64,000 bases of DNA from Hyphomicrobiales bacterium (GTDB lineage Bacteria; Pseudomonadota; Alphaproteobacteria; Rhizobiales; Rhizobiaceae): assembly GCA_002401155.1 (NCBI GenBank), contig NVSG01000001.1, forward strand, positions 62,001 to 126,000. Reading direction: 5' to 3'. The notes under the pieces were generated by a model. It was not told where the DNA came from. It saw nothing but the letters and a program-made list of their open reading frames with translations, and made no database searches. The position numbers were made by a program, and so were the translations under genes. Positions 19,863 to 30,367 of this stretch are shown here, piece by piece. Each line of letters starts with the position of its first letter. Position 1 is the stretch's first letter.

Positions 19863-20647
19863 GATTTAACCCCTGTAAAATTGGCCTTACGCTTACCCAA
19901 AAACGCAGCAACGCCTTCAGCATAGTCTGGTGTCTCACCGCAAATTTTCTGTAATTTAGCTTCCATATCCAATTGCTCATCAAGTGAATTGGTGGCGGCG
20001 GCCTGAATTGCCTGCTTAGTCAGGCCCAGCCCGACCGTAGGCCCATTGGCCAGATTTTTGGTTAGTTCACGCGCTTCTTCCATAAGCGTCTCGCCCGGAA
20101 CTGCTTTCCATATCATTCCCCATTGCTGGGCTTGTGCAGCTAAAACCGGTTCTGCAGTGAGCGCAATTGCCTTGGCACGCGCCTCACCAATCAAATGAGG
20201 TAGCGACCAACTACCTCCAGCATCAGGCACCAATCCCACTTTGGCAAATGACTGAATGAATTTGGCACCTTCTGCTGCCAACACAATATCGCAGGCAAGG
20301 GCAATGTTCACCCCCGCGCCAGCCGCAACTCCGTTGACGGCGCAAATCACAGGAAATTCCAATGACCGGATCAAGCGTATTAGCGGGTTATAGAATGTTT
20401 CAATGGTTTGGCTTAAATCCGGTTTTGCATCCATTTTTTCTGGATCGCGATCGCCAAGATCCTGCCCGGCACAAAAACCGCGCCCAGCCCCCGTTAAAAG
20501 GATAGCGCGCATACCTTCATCACGCGCATTCTCGAAAATTTTGCGTAAAGACAAATGCATTTCATCGTTGAAACTGTTCAATCTCTCCGGGCGGTTTAGT
20601 GTAATTTCACACCAATTTTCGTGGGTAACCACAACTATGGAACTCAT
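19859..20647 (-). CDS. paaG: Enoyl-CoA hydratase/isomerase PaaG
   Basis: Crotonase motifs LTGAGRGFCAGQDLGDRD and VAAGAGVNIALACDIVLAAEGAKFIQSF; start MSSIVVV preferred. Confidence 0.92.
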   Translation of the reverse strand: MSSIVVVTHENWCEITLNRPERLNSFNDEMHLSLRKIFENARDEGMRAILLTGAGRGFCAGQDLGDRDPEKMDAKPDLSQTIETFYNPLIRLIRSLEFPVICAVNGVAAGAGVNIALACDIVLAAEGAKFIQSFAKVGLVPDAGGSWSLPHLIGEARAKAIALTAEPVLAAQAQQWGMIWKAVPGETLMEEARELTKNLANGPTVGLGLTKQAIQAAATNSLDEQLDMEAKLQKICGETPDYAEGVAAFLGKRKANFTGVKS

Positions 20648-20692
20648 CAAATTGTCCTCCCTGAACAAAATTTCAGTTAGAGTATTTACATA

Positions 20693-20708
20693 GACCGACT
20701 AGTTGGTC
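20693..20708. promoter_or_regulatory. Candidate TetR-family operator in paaG/paaZ divergent region
   Basis: GACCGACTAGTTGGTC (GACC-N8-GGTC). Confidence 0.55.
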
Positions 20709-20870
20709 AATTATAAAACCATTGAAAATTATGTTACAAAAAATCCGTCACACCTGCTTTTGAATAGAACTCTTTCTGGTTAAAAATCAATACTCTGCTT
20801 CGTGACATCAGCTAGTCGATTAGCGTAATCGATCAAACATTTATTAGTCTCATTCAAGTTAGGACATTGC

Positions 20871-22901
20871 ATGACAATTCAGGACATTAGCAGTTTTGCG
20901 GCAGGGTCGTGGGTGCCTCCGGGCAACGATGCCAGAACAATTTTTAGCGCCGTTACCGGCGAAGCGATCGCGCGGGCAGGCAATAATTCTCTGGATGTGC
21001 AGGCCATGCTCGATCATGCAAAAACACTTGGTGGGCAGGCATTGCGAGACATGACCTTTCATGATCGTGCGCGCATGTTAAAGGCGTTAGCGCTACATCT
21101 GGAACAGCATAAACAGATGCTTTACGAGTTGTCCTTTAATACCGGCACCACCCAAAATGACAATCTAATTGATATTGATGGCGGTATCGGAACGTTGCTT
21201 GTTTACGCCTCAAAGGGTCGGCGGGAACTACCGGATTCAAAAATCTATCTGGACGGCGATATCGAGAAATTATCGCGTAAAGGCAGTTTTCTTGGCCAGC
21301 ATATTGCAACACCGCTGCAAGGGGTGGCGGTGCACATTAATGCCTTCAATTTCCCGGTCTGGGGAATGCTGGAAAAGCTGGCCCCTACCCTGTTGGCCGG
21401 TGTTCCAGCCATTGTAAAACCTGCTACGACCACTTGCTATGTGACAGAACTGTGCGTGCGCTTAATGATTGAAAGCGATATTCTGCCAAACGGTGCATTG
21501 CAATTGGTTGCTGGAGGTCTGGGCGACATGCTGGACCGGATGACGGGGCAAGATGTGGTTGCCTTTACCGGCTCTGCCGATACAGCTCTAAAGCTGCGCT
21601 CCAATCCAAATATCTTGAAAAATTCCGTCAGATTTACGGCAGAACAGGACAGCCTGAATGCTTCAATCCTTGGGCCTGATGTAAACCCAGGAACAGAAGA
21701 GTTCGATCTTTTCGTCAAAGAAGTCGCCCGTGAAATGACCACGAAAGCGGGTCAAAAATGCACAGCAATTCGCCGGATCATTGCACCAGAACATCATGTC
21801 GAAGCGGTAATTGAGGCCGTCTCCGGCCGATTGAGCAAAACAACGATTGGCGATCCAAAACTAAAAGACACCCGTATGGGCGCGCTTGTTTCTGCCGAAC
21901 AAAAACGCGACGTACTTGAAAAAGTTGCAGCCATTGCCGAGGAAGCTTCCCGGGTATTTGGTGATCCGGATAGTTTCGAAATTAACGGAGCAGATGCTGA
22001 AAAAGGTGCGTTTGTGCCGCCAATGTTGTTCCATTGCTCCAACCCGGACAAAGCAATAAACATCCACACAATAGAGGCTTTTGGCCCCGTTTCCACAATT
22101 ATGGGATATCGCGATCTTGATCACGCAATTACGCTCGCAAACAAGGGCGGAGGCAGCCTTGTAGCCTCGGTTATCACCAATGACGTTGATGTTGCAAAAC
22201 AAGTGGTGTTGGGAGCAGCCTCCTTCCATGGCCGGCTATATTTTAACAATGCCACATCCATGAAAGAAAGCACCGGGCACGGTTCTCCCTTGCCGCATAT
22301 GGTTCATGGCGGTCCGGGCCGTGCTGGAGGCGGTGAAGAACTAGGCGGCATTCGAGGTGTTATGCACTACATGCAGCGCACGGCAATTCAGGGTAGCCCG
22401 GACATATTGACAGCAATTAGCGATCAATGGGTGCCGGGGGCTACAGAAATTCAGACAAGCGATCACCCCTTTACCAAACGATTTGACGAATTGCGGATCG
22501 GCGAAACCATTCACACCAACCCTCGCGAAATTCTGGATTCCGATATCAAGCATTTTGCCGAATTTACCGGCGATAACTTCTACGCGCATATGGATGACGA
22601 GGCCGCCGCTGCAAATCCATTCTTCCCGGGCCGTGTGGCCCATGGGTATTTGTTGTTATCCTTTGCTGCCGGATTGTTTGTCGAACCAAATCCCGGGCCG
22701 ATTTTGGCAAATACCGGGCTTAACAATCTTCGTTTCATGAAACCGGTCGTGCCCGGAGACAGTATTCAGGTACGCCTTACCGTGAAGAAGAAAACCAGAC
22801 GAAATGATGAATATGGCGAAGTACTCTGGCATGTCACGCTAACTAATCAGAACAGCGAGATGGTTGCGGAATACGAATTATTGACAATGGTCGCCTATTA
22901 G
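20871..22901 (+). CDS. paaZ: Bifunctional oxepin-CoA hydrolase / aldehyde dehydrogenase PaaZ
   Basis: N-terminal ALDH ([29 protein letters not shown]) plus C-terminal MaoC-like hydratase ([34 protein letters not shown]). Confidence 0.95.
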   Translation: MTIQDISSFAAGSWVPPGNDARTIFSAVTGEAIARAGNNSLDVQAMLDHAKTLGGQALRDMTFHDRARMLKALALHLEQHKQMLYELSFNTGTTQNDNLIDIDGGIGTLLVYASKGRRELPDSKIYLDGDIEKLSRKGSFLGQHIATPLQGVAVHINAFNFPVWGMLEKLAPTLLAGVPAIVKPATTTCYVTELCVRLMIESDILPNGALQLVAGGLGDMLDRMTGQDVVAFTGSADTALKLRSNPNILKNSVRFTAEQDSLNASILGPDVNPGTEEFDLFVKEVAREMTTKAGQKCTAIRRIIAPEHHVEAVIEAVSGRLSKTTIGDPKLKDTRMGALVSAEQKRDVLEKVAAIAEEASRVFGDPDSFEINGADAEKGAFVPPMLFHCSNPDKAINIHTIEAFGPVSTIMGYRDLDHAITLANKGGGSLVASVITNDVDVAKQVVLGAASFHGRLYFNNATSMKESTGHGSPLPHMVHGGPGRAGGGEELGGIRGVMHYMQRTAIQGSPDILTAISDQWVPGATEIQTSDHPFTKRFDELRIGETIHTNPREILDSDIKHFAEFTGDNFYAHMDDEAAAANPFFPGRVAHGYLLLSFAAGLFVEPNPGPILANTGLNNLRFMKPVVPGDSIQVRLTVKKKTRRNDEYGEVLWHVTLTNQNSEMVAEYELLTMVAY

Positions 22902-22949
22902 AATGGGTACTCATTTCATCGATGTTCATATTTAGTAGCGATACGGCCA

Positions 22950-23807
22950 ATGGCTCTTTATAACACTCATATGACAGGTGATGAATTGCGTTTGGTTGAC
23001 TATACAATATCGGCTTTGGCACATCGCGAGCAGACAAAAGTCTGGTCGGTGATCGTCACCATTTTTGGTGACCTCACGAAGAATCAGGGCGATGAGATCA
23101 GCGGCCCTCTCCTTTCAATGATTATGGAAAAGATCGGTATTCGCCCCGAAGCGATGCGGGTAGCCATCCACCGTTTGCGCAAAGATAACTGGATTGAAAG
23201 TCGCAAGGAAGGCCGTGTCAGCCAGTACCGCCTCTCTGCAAAGGGCTATGCTGAATCCGAAGCTGCACGCCCAAGAATATATGCAAGCGTTCAAGCGCTG
23301 GACCAAAACAGTGGCAAAGACTGGCATCTTTTGTTGCAGGAACCGGGGAAGGATTTTGGGCAAAGAGATCCCAATCAAATTGAAATTGTTCCAAACACCT
23401 TCTTGGGAACGGGACTGGCAAAGCAAACCCCTTCTGGAGCGTTTGTAATTCAATTTACGGACCTCAATGCCCCTGAGTGGGTAAAGCAGAAAATTTTACC
23501 CAATGCGCTGCTATCAGCTTATGAACAGTTTCAGCTTTCATTGACCAAAATATCTGAAAAGCTCCTTAGTCAGTCGCAACCAAATCGATTGGAAGCGGCA
23601 ATTATACGGATATTGATTATTCATAACTGGCGCCGGCTTTTGTTGCGTCACCCTGAGGCCGCTGATGCTTTCTTCCCAGATAGCTGGGCTGGTAGGGAAT
23701 GCCGCAAACTGGTCACATCCATTTTGGCAAAATTGCCTGAAAATAATTTGGATGCTCTATCTCGGGAATTGGAAACGAGTCAAAAACCTACAGTTAGAAA
23801 GTTATGA
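22950..23807 (+). CDS. paaX: PaaX-family transcriptional regulator
   Basis: KVWSVIVTIFGDLTKNQGDEISGPLLSMIMEKIGIRPEAMRVAIHRLRKDNWIESRKEGRVSQYRLS; paa context. Confidence 0.85.
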   Translation: MALYNTHMTGDELRLVDYTISALAHREQTKVWSVIVTIFGDLTKNQGDEISGPLLSMIMEKIGIRPEAMRVAIHRLRKDNWIESRKEGRVSQYRLSAKGYAESEAARPRIYASVQALDQNSGKDWHLLLQEPGKDFGQRDPNQIEIVPNTFLGTGLAKQTPSGAFVIQFTDLNAPEWVKQKILPNALLSAYEQFQLSLTKISEKLLSQSQPNRLEAAIIRILIIHNWRRLLLRHPEAADAFFPDSWAGRECRKLVTSILAKLPENNLDALSRELETSQKPTVRKL

Positions 23808-23817
23808 GAACGGGAAA

Positions 23818-25065
23818 ATGTTAAACAAATATACTAATATTGAAACCGCCCCAGAGACAATTCTGAAGTCCTTTGATCTTCGCGACTTGCCCACTTCTTT
23901 CTATGACAATCCGTTTCCGACCTATCATATGGCACGACGCGAACAGCCAGTGTTCCATTTGCCTGATGAGGGTGGAATATTTTTGACGCGTTTTAAGGAT
24001 TTAGACCGTGTCTACAAAGATACCGCCATTTTTTCTTCAGACAAGAATATTGACTTCAAACCGAAGTTTGGCGACAGCCCTCTCTTTGATCACCACACCA
24101 GCACTCTGGTTTTCAATGATGCTCCCCTTCATACGAGGGTTAGAAAAACCATCGTTGGTGCCCTTGCTCCGCGAGCACTAAAACCTCTAGGACCGCAAAT
24201 TGAAAACTACGTAGATGAAATCTTGACCGGGATTAATGAGGGCGATGTTTTTGATGCAGTAGACGATTATGCATCATTGCTGCCAATTCGTGTGATTGGC
24301 GATATGTTGTCAGTACCAGAAGATGAACGTGATCCTTTGCGCAATTGGTCGTTGTTGATTTTGGGGGCACTAGAACCAAAAATTTCTGACGAACAATTTA
24401 TAAAGGGCAACGAAGCCGTTTCTGAATTCTTACAATATCTGGAGGAAATTGTTGCGCGGCGAAAAATTGAAATGAACGATGATGATGACGATTTGCTTGC
24501 CCGACTTATCCGCGTTGTCGAAGGTAATGACGGTCTGTTGCACCACGAATTGCTGCAAAACTGCATTTTTCTTCTGAACGCCGGGCACGAAACCACGACC
24601 AATTTAATTTCTAGTGGTCTGCTTACTCTGTCCCGATTGCCAGAAGTCATCCGCGAATTGAACGACGATCCCTCTCTATGGGGAAAGGCGGTAGAGGAGA
24701 TATTGCGTCTGGAAAGTCCAAACCAGCTCGGCAATCGCCGTGCGGTGGTGGAATTTGAAATTGATGGCCAGACCTTTCCAAAAGGGACGCCCGTCACCTT
24801 GTGTATCGGAGCTGCAAACAGAGACCCAGACGTCTTTGATCAGCCTGACAATTTCATTCTTGATCGAGGACGTTTCACTCATTTTGCGTTTGCCGGTGGC
24901 CCTCACCTCTGTGCAGGCCTAACCGTTGCCCGAATTGAGGGGCGCATTGCTCTTTCCAAGATTTTTGAAAAATTTCCAAATTTGCATGTGGACGGTACCA
25001 TCAAACGCGCCAGGCGGGCCCGCTTTCGTGGCTTTGACTACCTTCCCATGAAAGCAGCAAGATAA
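23818..25065 (+). CDS. Cytochrome P450
   Basis: I-helix AGHETTTN, K-helix EILRLESP, heme-binding FAFAGGPHLCAGLTVARIEGRI. Start at 23818, 10 nt after the paaX stop. Confidence 0.95.
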   Translation: MLNKYTNIETAPETILKSFDLRDLPTSFYDNPFPTYHMARREQPVFHLPDEGGIFLTRFKDLDRVYKDTAIFSSDKNIDFKPKFGDSPLFDHHTSTLVFNDAPLHTRVRKTIVGALAPRALKPLGPQIENYVDEILTGINEGDVFDAVDDYASLLPIRVIGDMLSVPEDERDPLRNWSLLILGALEPKISDEQFIKGNEAVSEFLQYLEEIVARRKIEMNDDDDDLLARLIRVVEGNDGLLHHELLQNCIFLLNAGHETTTNLISSGLLTLSRLPEVIRELNDDPSLWGKAVEEILRLESPNQLGNRRAVVEFEIDGQTFPKGTPVTLCIGAANRDPDVFDQPDNFILDRGRFTHFAFAGGPHLCAGLTVARIEGRIALSKIFEKFPNLHVDGTIKRARRARFRGFDYLPMKAAR

Positions 25066-25384
25066 CTTAGAAAATGGTATCAAACAGACAAAATAGCCAG
25101 CATTTTGAATTTCGCAACCTTGTCTAAATTCCGAATTATGACGAAATTTGCAACCCTAAACAGCCCCTAGTTTTCTAGACACCTTGTCGGTTCAGTTTCT
25201 GTTGTTTTTCAAATTCGATTGGCGACAACATGCCATTTCTAACATGCTTGCGTTTTGGATTGTAAAACATTTCGATGTATTCGAACATATCCTGACGCGT
25301 TTCATCTCTGGTTTTGTACAATCTCCGACGGATGCGTTCACGCTTCAGTAGATTGAAGAAACTCTCCGCAACTGCGTTATCCTC

Positions 25385-25421
25385 TGCCCGGCAGGCAATG
25401 CTTGCATTGCTGAGAGGGATG
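25385..25421 (-). repeat. REP-like hairpin insertion 2 (about 37 nt)
   Basis: Minus strand CCCTCTCAGCAATGCAAGCATTGCCTGCCGGGCAGAG inserted between codons of MSRRGNCH and DNAVAESFF; stem GCAATGC-AA-GCATTGC. Coordinates approximate to a few nt. Confidence 0.7.
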
Positions 25422-25445
25422 GCAGTTTCCGCGCCTGCTCATGTA

Positions 25446-25483
25446 TCACCCGGAAAGCGATGCATGGCATCGCTGAGAGGGCT
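25446..25483 (-). repeat. REP-like hairpin insertion 1 (about 38 nt)
   Basis: Minus strand CCTCTCAGCGATGCCATGCATCGCTTTCCGGGTGATAC inserted between NLEYS and MSRRGNCH; stem GCGATGC-CAT-GCATCGC. Coordinates approximate to a few nt. Confidence 0.7.
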
Positions 25484-26289
25484 GTATTCCAAGTTTTGAT
25501 GTTTTAGAAACAAAAACCATTCAATGCTGGTGAATTGTGATCCTTGGTCCGAGTGTATCAAGACCTTACTTTTCGGTTTTCTACACCATACCGCCATCAA
25601 TAATGCTTGTATGACAAGTTCCGTGGTTTGGCGACTTTGCATGGCCCATCCCACAACACGTCGAGAGTACAAATCGATAACAACCGCTAGATACGCGAAT
25701 CCTTCATAGGTTTTTATGTACGCGATATCAATAACCCAGAAGCGATCGGGGGCGCCGGCATTAAACTGCCGATCCAGCGCATTCTTGATCACGGCAGAAA
25801 GTTTGCCATCATTCAGACATCGTCCGAAACATACGAAGACGTTTGCCAATTTAGTCGGCCTTCATGTCAGCGATATGCATGAAGGCAAAAGCCACTCCGA
25901 CGTTCCAAAGAATATGCTTTGTAAAAACTGAAGGTTGAACATTGAACGACAAATTTCGACGGGCTTAGCCTGTAACTCATTACCCATACCGTGACGGTCT
26001 CCGTAAGGTGATGCTCCATTGAGAGCCCCTTCTTTAGCGCTTCAAACTATCTGCGGCTTACTTGAGTCTGAGCAATCGGAATTTCAACTTCCATATCACG
26101 AAGCCCATTTTTCAACTATACTTCCAGTAGAAACGTCGTATTCAGACATGTACATGGCGGTTGTGTTTTATGCCTTAAGCGCTGCGGTGCTACGCTTTAC
26201 ATGCCGTAGGGAGACCCATAGGGACGGCCAAGAAATGGGAGATGCCGAGGAAATTGGCGCGGACAAAATGTTATTGAGAGGACAATGAC

Positions 26290-27918
26290 ATGACTGACAA
26301 TTCTAGCATTCCGGCGGAGAAAGCGCCGACACCAATCAAGACAGACTATAAACTTGGGCAAGACAATATCACCCCGTTCGGGCTTGATATTCACAACCCC
26401 GTATTCTTAATTTCAGCTTTATCCATCGTTGCCTTCGTGCTCGTCACTTTGATGTTCCAAGAAGGCGCGACAGAATTCTTTGGCTGGTTACGACCCTTTT
26501 TAACATCCACCTTTGACTGGTTTTTCCTGAGTGCTGCAAATATCTTCGTGATATTCTGCATCTTTCTCATGGTCACCCCCATGGGCAAAATCCGTCTCGG
26601 CGGCAAAGACGCAAAACCCGATTATGGTTATATGGGCTGGTTCGCCATGCTGTTTGCGGCGGGCATGGGCATCGGCCTGATGTTCTTCGGCGTATCAGAA
26701 CCCATGTCGCATTTCGCATCATCCATGGGCGGCACGGCGCTCGATGGCGCCATGCGAACCGATTGGGCACCCTTGGGCGCCGCAGCAGGTGACGCAATCG
26801 CCTCACGCGATCTCGCCATGGCAGCAACCATTTTCCACTGGGCACTACACCCATGGGCAATCTACGCAGTCGTTGCACTGGCGTTGGCATTTTTCAGCTT
26901 CAATCGCGGCCTGCCGCTCACCCTACGCTCCGCATTCTACCCGTTACTGGGCGAACGCATATGGGGTTGGTGGGGACACGTCATCGACATTCTGGCGGTA
27001 TTTGCCACCCTGTTCGGACTGGCAACATCGCTCGGTTTCGGAACAGAACAGGCGCTTGCCGGTATGAACTTTTTGTTCGGCTGGAGCACAGGCGGCGGCG
27101 CGAAAGTCATATTGATCGCAGTTATTACTGCACTCGCACTCATGTCCGTTTTGCGCGGCCTTGATGGCGGCGTGAAAGTGCTTTCAGAAATCAACATCGC
27201 CCTCGCGGCCCTGCTGCTGGTATTCGTGATAGCGGTCGGCCCAACCGCCATAATTTTTGATACCATCTTCTCGGGAGGCGTAGCTTACGTCAAACAGATC
27301 GTTCCGCTCTCCATGCCATTTGGCCGTGAAGACTCGAACTTCTCCCAAGGCTGGACGTCGTTTTATTGGGCGTGGTGGATTTCATGGTCGCCATTTGTCG
27401 GCATGTTCATCGCAAGGGTATCGCGAGGCCGCACCATACGCGAATTCATATTCTGCGTCATCGTCATCCCGACTTTGGTCAGCGTATTGTGGATGGGCAC
27501 CTTCGGCGGCATAGCCATCTCGCAGGTAATGGCAGATGCGGCAGCCCCGGTAAAAGACGCAGCACTCGAACTAAAACTGTTCGAAATGCTGAAACCTTTA
27601 CCGTTTGCCTCGATAACATCCTTCATCGGCATCGTGCTGGTTTTGGTGTTCTTCGTCACCTCGTCGGATTCAGGTTCCTTGGTAATCGACACCATAACCG
27701 CAGGCGGCAAAACCGACGCCCCGGCCTCACAACGCGTATTTTGGTGCACGTTCGAAGGCTTGGTAGCAGCCACCTTGCTGCTGGTAGGAGGATCAGGAGC
27801 ACTCACGGCACTACAAGCCATGGCAGTCTCCACAGGCTTCCCCTTCACCATAGTGCTACTGGCCATGTGCGTAAGCCTATACATGGGCCTGCGACAAACC
27901 ATGAAAGAAGGCGGCTAG
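26290..27918 (+). CDS. BCCT family betaine/carnitine/choline transporter
   Basis: YMGWFAMLFAAGMGIGLMFFGVSEPMSHF; FYWAWWISWSPFVGMFIARVSRGRTIREF. Confidence 0.95.
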   Translation: MTDNSSIPAEKAPTPIKTDYKLGQDNITPFGLDIHNPVFLISALSIVAFVLVTLMFQEGATEFFGWLRPFLTSTFDWFFLSAANIFVIFCIFLMVTPMGKIRLGGKDAKPDYGYMGWFAMLFAAGMGIGLMFFGVSEPMSHFASSMGGTALDGAMRTDWAPLGAAAGDAIASRDLAMAATIFHWALHPWAIYAVVALALAFFSFNRGLPLTLRSAFYPLLGERIWGWWGHVIDILAVFATLFGLATSLGFGTEQALAGMNFLFGWSTGGGAKVILIAVITALALMSVLRGLDGGVKVLSEINIALAALLLVFVIAVGPTAIIFDTIFSGGVAYVKQIVPLSMPFGREDSNFSQGWTSFYWAWWISWSPFVGMFIARVSRGRTIREFIFCVIVIPTLVSVLWMGTFGGIAISQVMADAAAPVKDAALELKLFEMLKPLPFASITSFIGIVLVLVFFVTSSDSGSLVIDTITAGGKTDAPASQRVFWCTFEGLVAATLLLVGGSGALTALQAMAVSTGFPFTIVLLAMCVSLYMGLRQTMKEGG

Positions 27919-27947
27919 TTCTAAGGTTTTAAAAGAAGATAATTACG

Positions 27948-27990
27948 CCAGGCCCTGCTCAGGAAACGGAGTGGGGCTTGGTGTTTTTTT
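27948..27990 (+). terminator. Rho-independent terminator after BCCT gene
   Basis: ccaggccctgctc-aggaaacg-gagtggggcttgg (GU-containing stem) followed by TGTTTTTTT. Confidence 0.65.
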
Positions 27991-28160
27991 AGAGAGATAT
28001 TCTACCAAAACCCTCAAACAAGAGAAGTTCAACAATAGAAAAGCTGCTGCTTTTGACCCAAAGCCGGAATTTTACCCGTATGGCAGAAATCGACATACCT
28101 TTTGCCATATGACCGACTCAGTCCCATGAAATAGGGTACATAATCATCCCTGAACCGCGC

Positions 28161-29210
28161 CTATTTCCGAGTATCCTGTTTGACGCGCTTGATCATTTTT
28201 CCGAATGTTTTGTCCTTCGCGCGGCGCTCAATCAAGCTTTCCGTATTGTAGGCGTCTTCTGCGACTAGCTTTTTCCATCGTTGCAGACGGTTTTCATCAA
28301 GTTCACCAGCCTCAACAGCTGCGCGTATCGCACACTCAGGTTCCGTTTCATGCGCACAGTCCCGAAAGCGGCAGGATTGAGCCAATTTTGTAATATCGGC
28401 AAAAACCTCGCCCAATCCCGCTTGCACATCTGTCAATTGGAGTTCGCGTATTCCCGGAGTATCCAATAACCAGCCTCCGGTGTGCAGGAGATGCAATTCA
28501 CGGCTCGTTGTGGTGTGGCGCCCTTTGGCATCATCTTCGCGAACATCCTGTGTTGCAATCTGCTCCATACCTGTAAGGGTATTGATAATGGTGGATTTCC
28601 CAACCCCTGAAGATCCAACGAAGGCAACAGTTTGCCCCTTCCCACACCAAGGGAGGAGCCGTTTTACATCATCAGAATTTCGAGCATCCAGTACGACCAC
28701 AGACAGATTTTGGATCAATTTGGCCGCATCTCTTTCATAGTCCTCCGGCACATCAGTTAGGTCCGCCTTCGTCAGGACAATGACTGCAAGGATGTCGGCA
28801 TCAAGCGCTAATGCCAGATATCGCTCCAGTCGGGCTATATTAAAGTCCTGATTACATGAGGACACAATAAAAAGCGTATCAATATTGGCTGCAATCAGTT
28901 GAATTTTTCTACCAGTTCCCGGTGCGAACCGCTTGAACAAGCTTTTTCGATCCAGCAGGCGTTGCGGTTGAAGGGTTTCCCTATCAAGCAATAACCAGTC
29001 ACCAACGGTAGCTTGTGCTTCATCGTCACCATCCGGATCGTAGAAAGGTGGAACAAGGCAATCCAGAGAAGTGCCTACCACACGTAAATTGTTGCGATGA
29101 ACCTCTGCCACTTTTACGGGGAAATGCGTCTCCAGATCAGTTGTATCGAGTTGTGAAGAATAGAAGGCAGTCCAGCCAAGATCAGCCAATTCAGAAATTT
29201 TATATGTCAT
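28161..29210 (-). CDS. rsgA: Ribosome small subunit-dependent GTPase A
   Basis: Circularly permuted GTPase order: TKADL (G4), GSSGVGKST (G1), LLDTPGIRE (G3), then zinc-finger CRFRDCAHETEPECAI. Start MTYKISE preferred. Confidence 0.93.
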   Translation of the reverse strand: MTYKISELADLGWTAFYSSQLDTTDLETHFPVKVAEVHRNNLRVVGTSLDCLVPPFYDPDGDDEAQATVGDWLLLDRETLQPQRLLDRKSLFKRFAPGTGRKIQLIAANIDTLFIVSSCNQDFNIARLERYLALALDADILAVIVLTKADLTDVPEDYERDAAKLIQNLSVVVLDARNSDDVKRLLPWCGKGQTVAFVGSSGVGKSTIINTLTGMEQIATQDVREDDAKGRHTTTSRELHLLHTGGWLLDTPGIRELQLTDVQAGLGEVFADITKLAQSCRFRDCAHETEPECAIRAAVEAGELDENRLQRWKKLVAEDAYNTESLIERRAKDKTFGKMIKRVKQDTRK

Positions 29211-29765
29211 TGATTTATCGCCAGTTTCTGCGTGCATTTCAAAATATTTCCGCAGAGAAATTCCAAGTGTTCGCGAAGATTTTGCCAGATGCAGATGTTT
29301 TCGATATCAGCGAGGTCAAGAGAATTCAACGACAATCATAAAATATCCTTTTCAGATTCCTGTTTGTAATAACATATGACGCCCATGTGACACTATTCAA
29401 TAGAACTTCTGTGCACACCGACATTGTGCTTCACAGGTTGCCAAACTCCGTTTTGGAGTCAATAGCGAAGACGACCAAAATCACAAAATATTCAACTTGC
29501 ATCCCATCAAGACCCGGCAGCAATGGGCACAAAACGATGATTTAACTTATCACAATCGCAAGTGAATAATCAGCATCCAGCCATAGCGGTCTTTCGGCGG
29601 TTCAACCAAATTCGACAGCGCTGAAGCCAAAGCTGTCGTTCAGCAAAGATGTGCGTTGCGAAGTTTGAATGGAGGCTATGTGGACAGAACGATAGCCCTT
29701 GCATTTATGTGGCCTGCCTTGCAGCTTTGAATCCGTCGAGTATCATTTAAATATTGTATCCAATA

Positions 29766-30367
29766 ATGAAATTTAATTCAAAGATAAGTGTCGACTCGGC
29801 AACAAATGGTTTGCGAGAACTCATTCTTTCGCAGGAACTCTCTGCAGGCGCGCCTATCAGGCAAGATGCGTTGTCAGCAAAGCTTAGGGTAAGCAGAACG
29901 CCTTTAAGACAGGCATTGCAAACCCTTTCCGAGGAAGGGCTGGTCACACAGTCAGATTATCGTGGTGCCAGAGTGCCATGATTAATCCAGAGTTTTGACA
30001 TGCGCTTGGCACTAGAACCCATCGCTCTTGGTTATGCCGTTCCGTTGATGACCAAAGTTCACTTCGCACAAGCGGAGATGATGCTTTCAAAATTGAATTG
30101 GCGTTTTCATCAAACTCTCTACGCACCCTGCGGACGCCATATGCTGATGGAGATGATTGAAAAGCTCAATCGCTGCGCATCACGTGCAGAAATCATAGCT
30201 CTATCTATCAAAGAACGCATTAAGCATTCCGTAATTAAGTACGAAAAATTACTGCAGGCTTGTCGTGATGGAGACGCAAGCAAAGCAAAAAAATCCTTAT
30301 CAATCACCTGGAAGCGGCGCGCATCGATGCCATAGCCGCTGTTGAAAACTCTTTGGTGAAGAATTAG
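29766..30367 (+). pseudogene. GntR-family (FCD) regulator, degraded
   Basis: HTH MKFNSKISVDSATNGLRELILSQELSAGAPIRQDALSAKLRVSRTPLRQALQTLSEEGLV, in-frame TGA at 29979-29981, then in-frame FCD remnant (MRLALEPIALGYA...LNWRFHQTLYAPCGRHML), later frameshift before NHLEAARIDAIAAVENSLVKN. Confidence 0.85.

Larger units (their letters stand above)
25175..25840 (-). pseudogene. IS3-family transposase orfB remnant, 5'-truncated and interrupted
   Basis: RFWVIDIAYIKTYEGFAYLAVVIDLYSRRVVGWAMQSR ... HSDQGSQFTSIEW ... (MSRRGNCH) ... DNAVAESFF ... EFEKQQKLNRQGV-stop, split by two short insertions. Upstream boundary approximate. Confidence 0.85.

Noticed and set aside
26019-26288. 89-aa ORF between the IS remnant and the BCCT gene
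   Set aside because: No family resemblance, no convincing RBS; likely chance ORF in IS-flanking DNA.
27363-27902. 179-aa minus-strand ORF inside the BCCT gene
   Set aside because: Antisense shadow ORF with low-complexity S/T/M-rich composition; the plus-strand BCCT is clearly the coding frame.
29376-29393. Second PHO-box-like sequence (minus strand GTGTCAC-ATGG-GCGTCAT) upstream of rsgA
   Set aside because: Layout fits with one mismatch, but rsgA has no phosphate link and the site is about 170 nt upstream; chance match is plausible, so not called as a feature.
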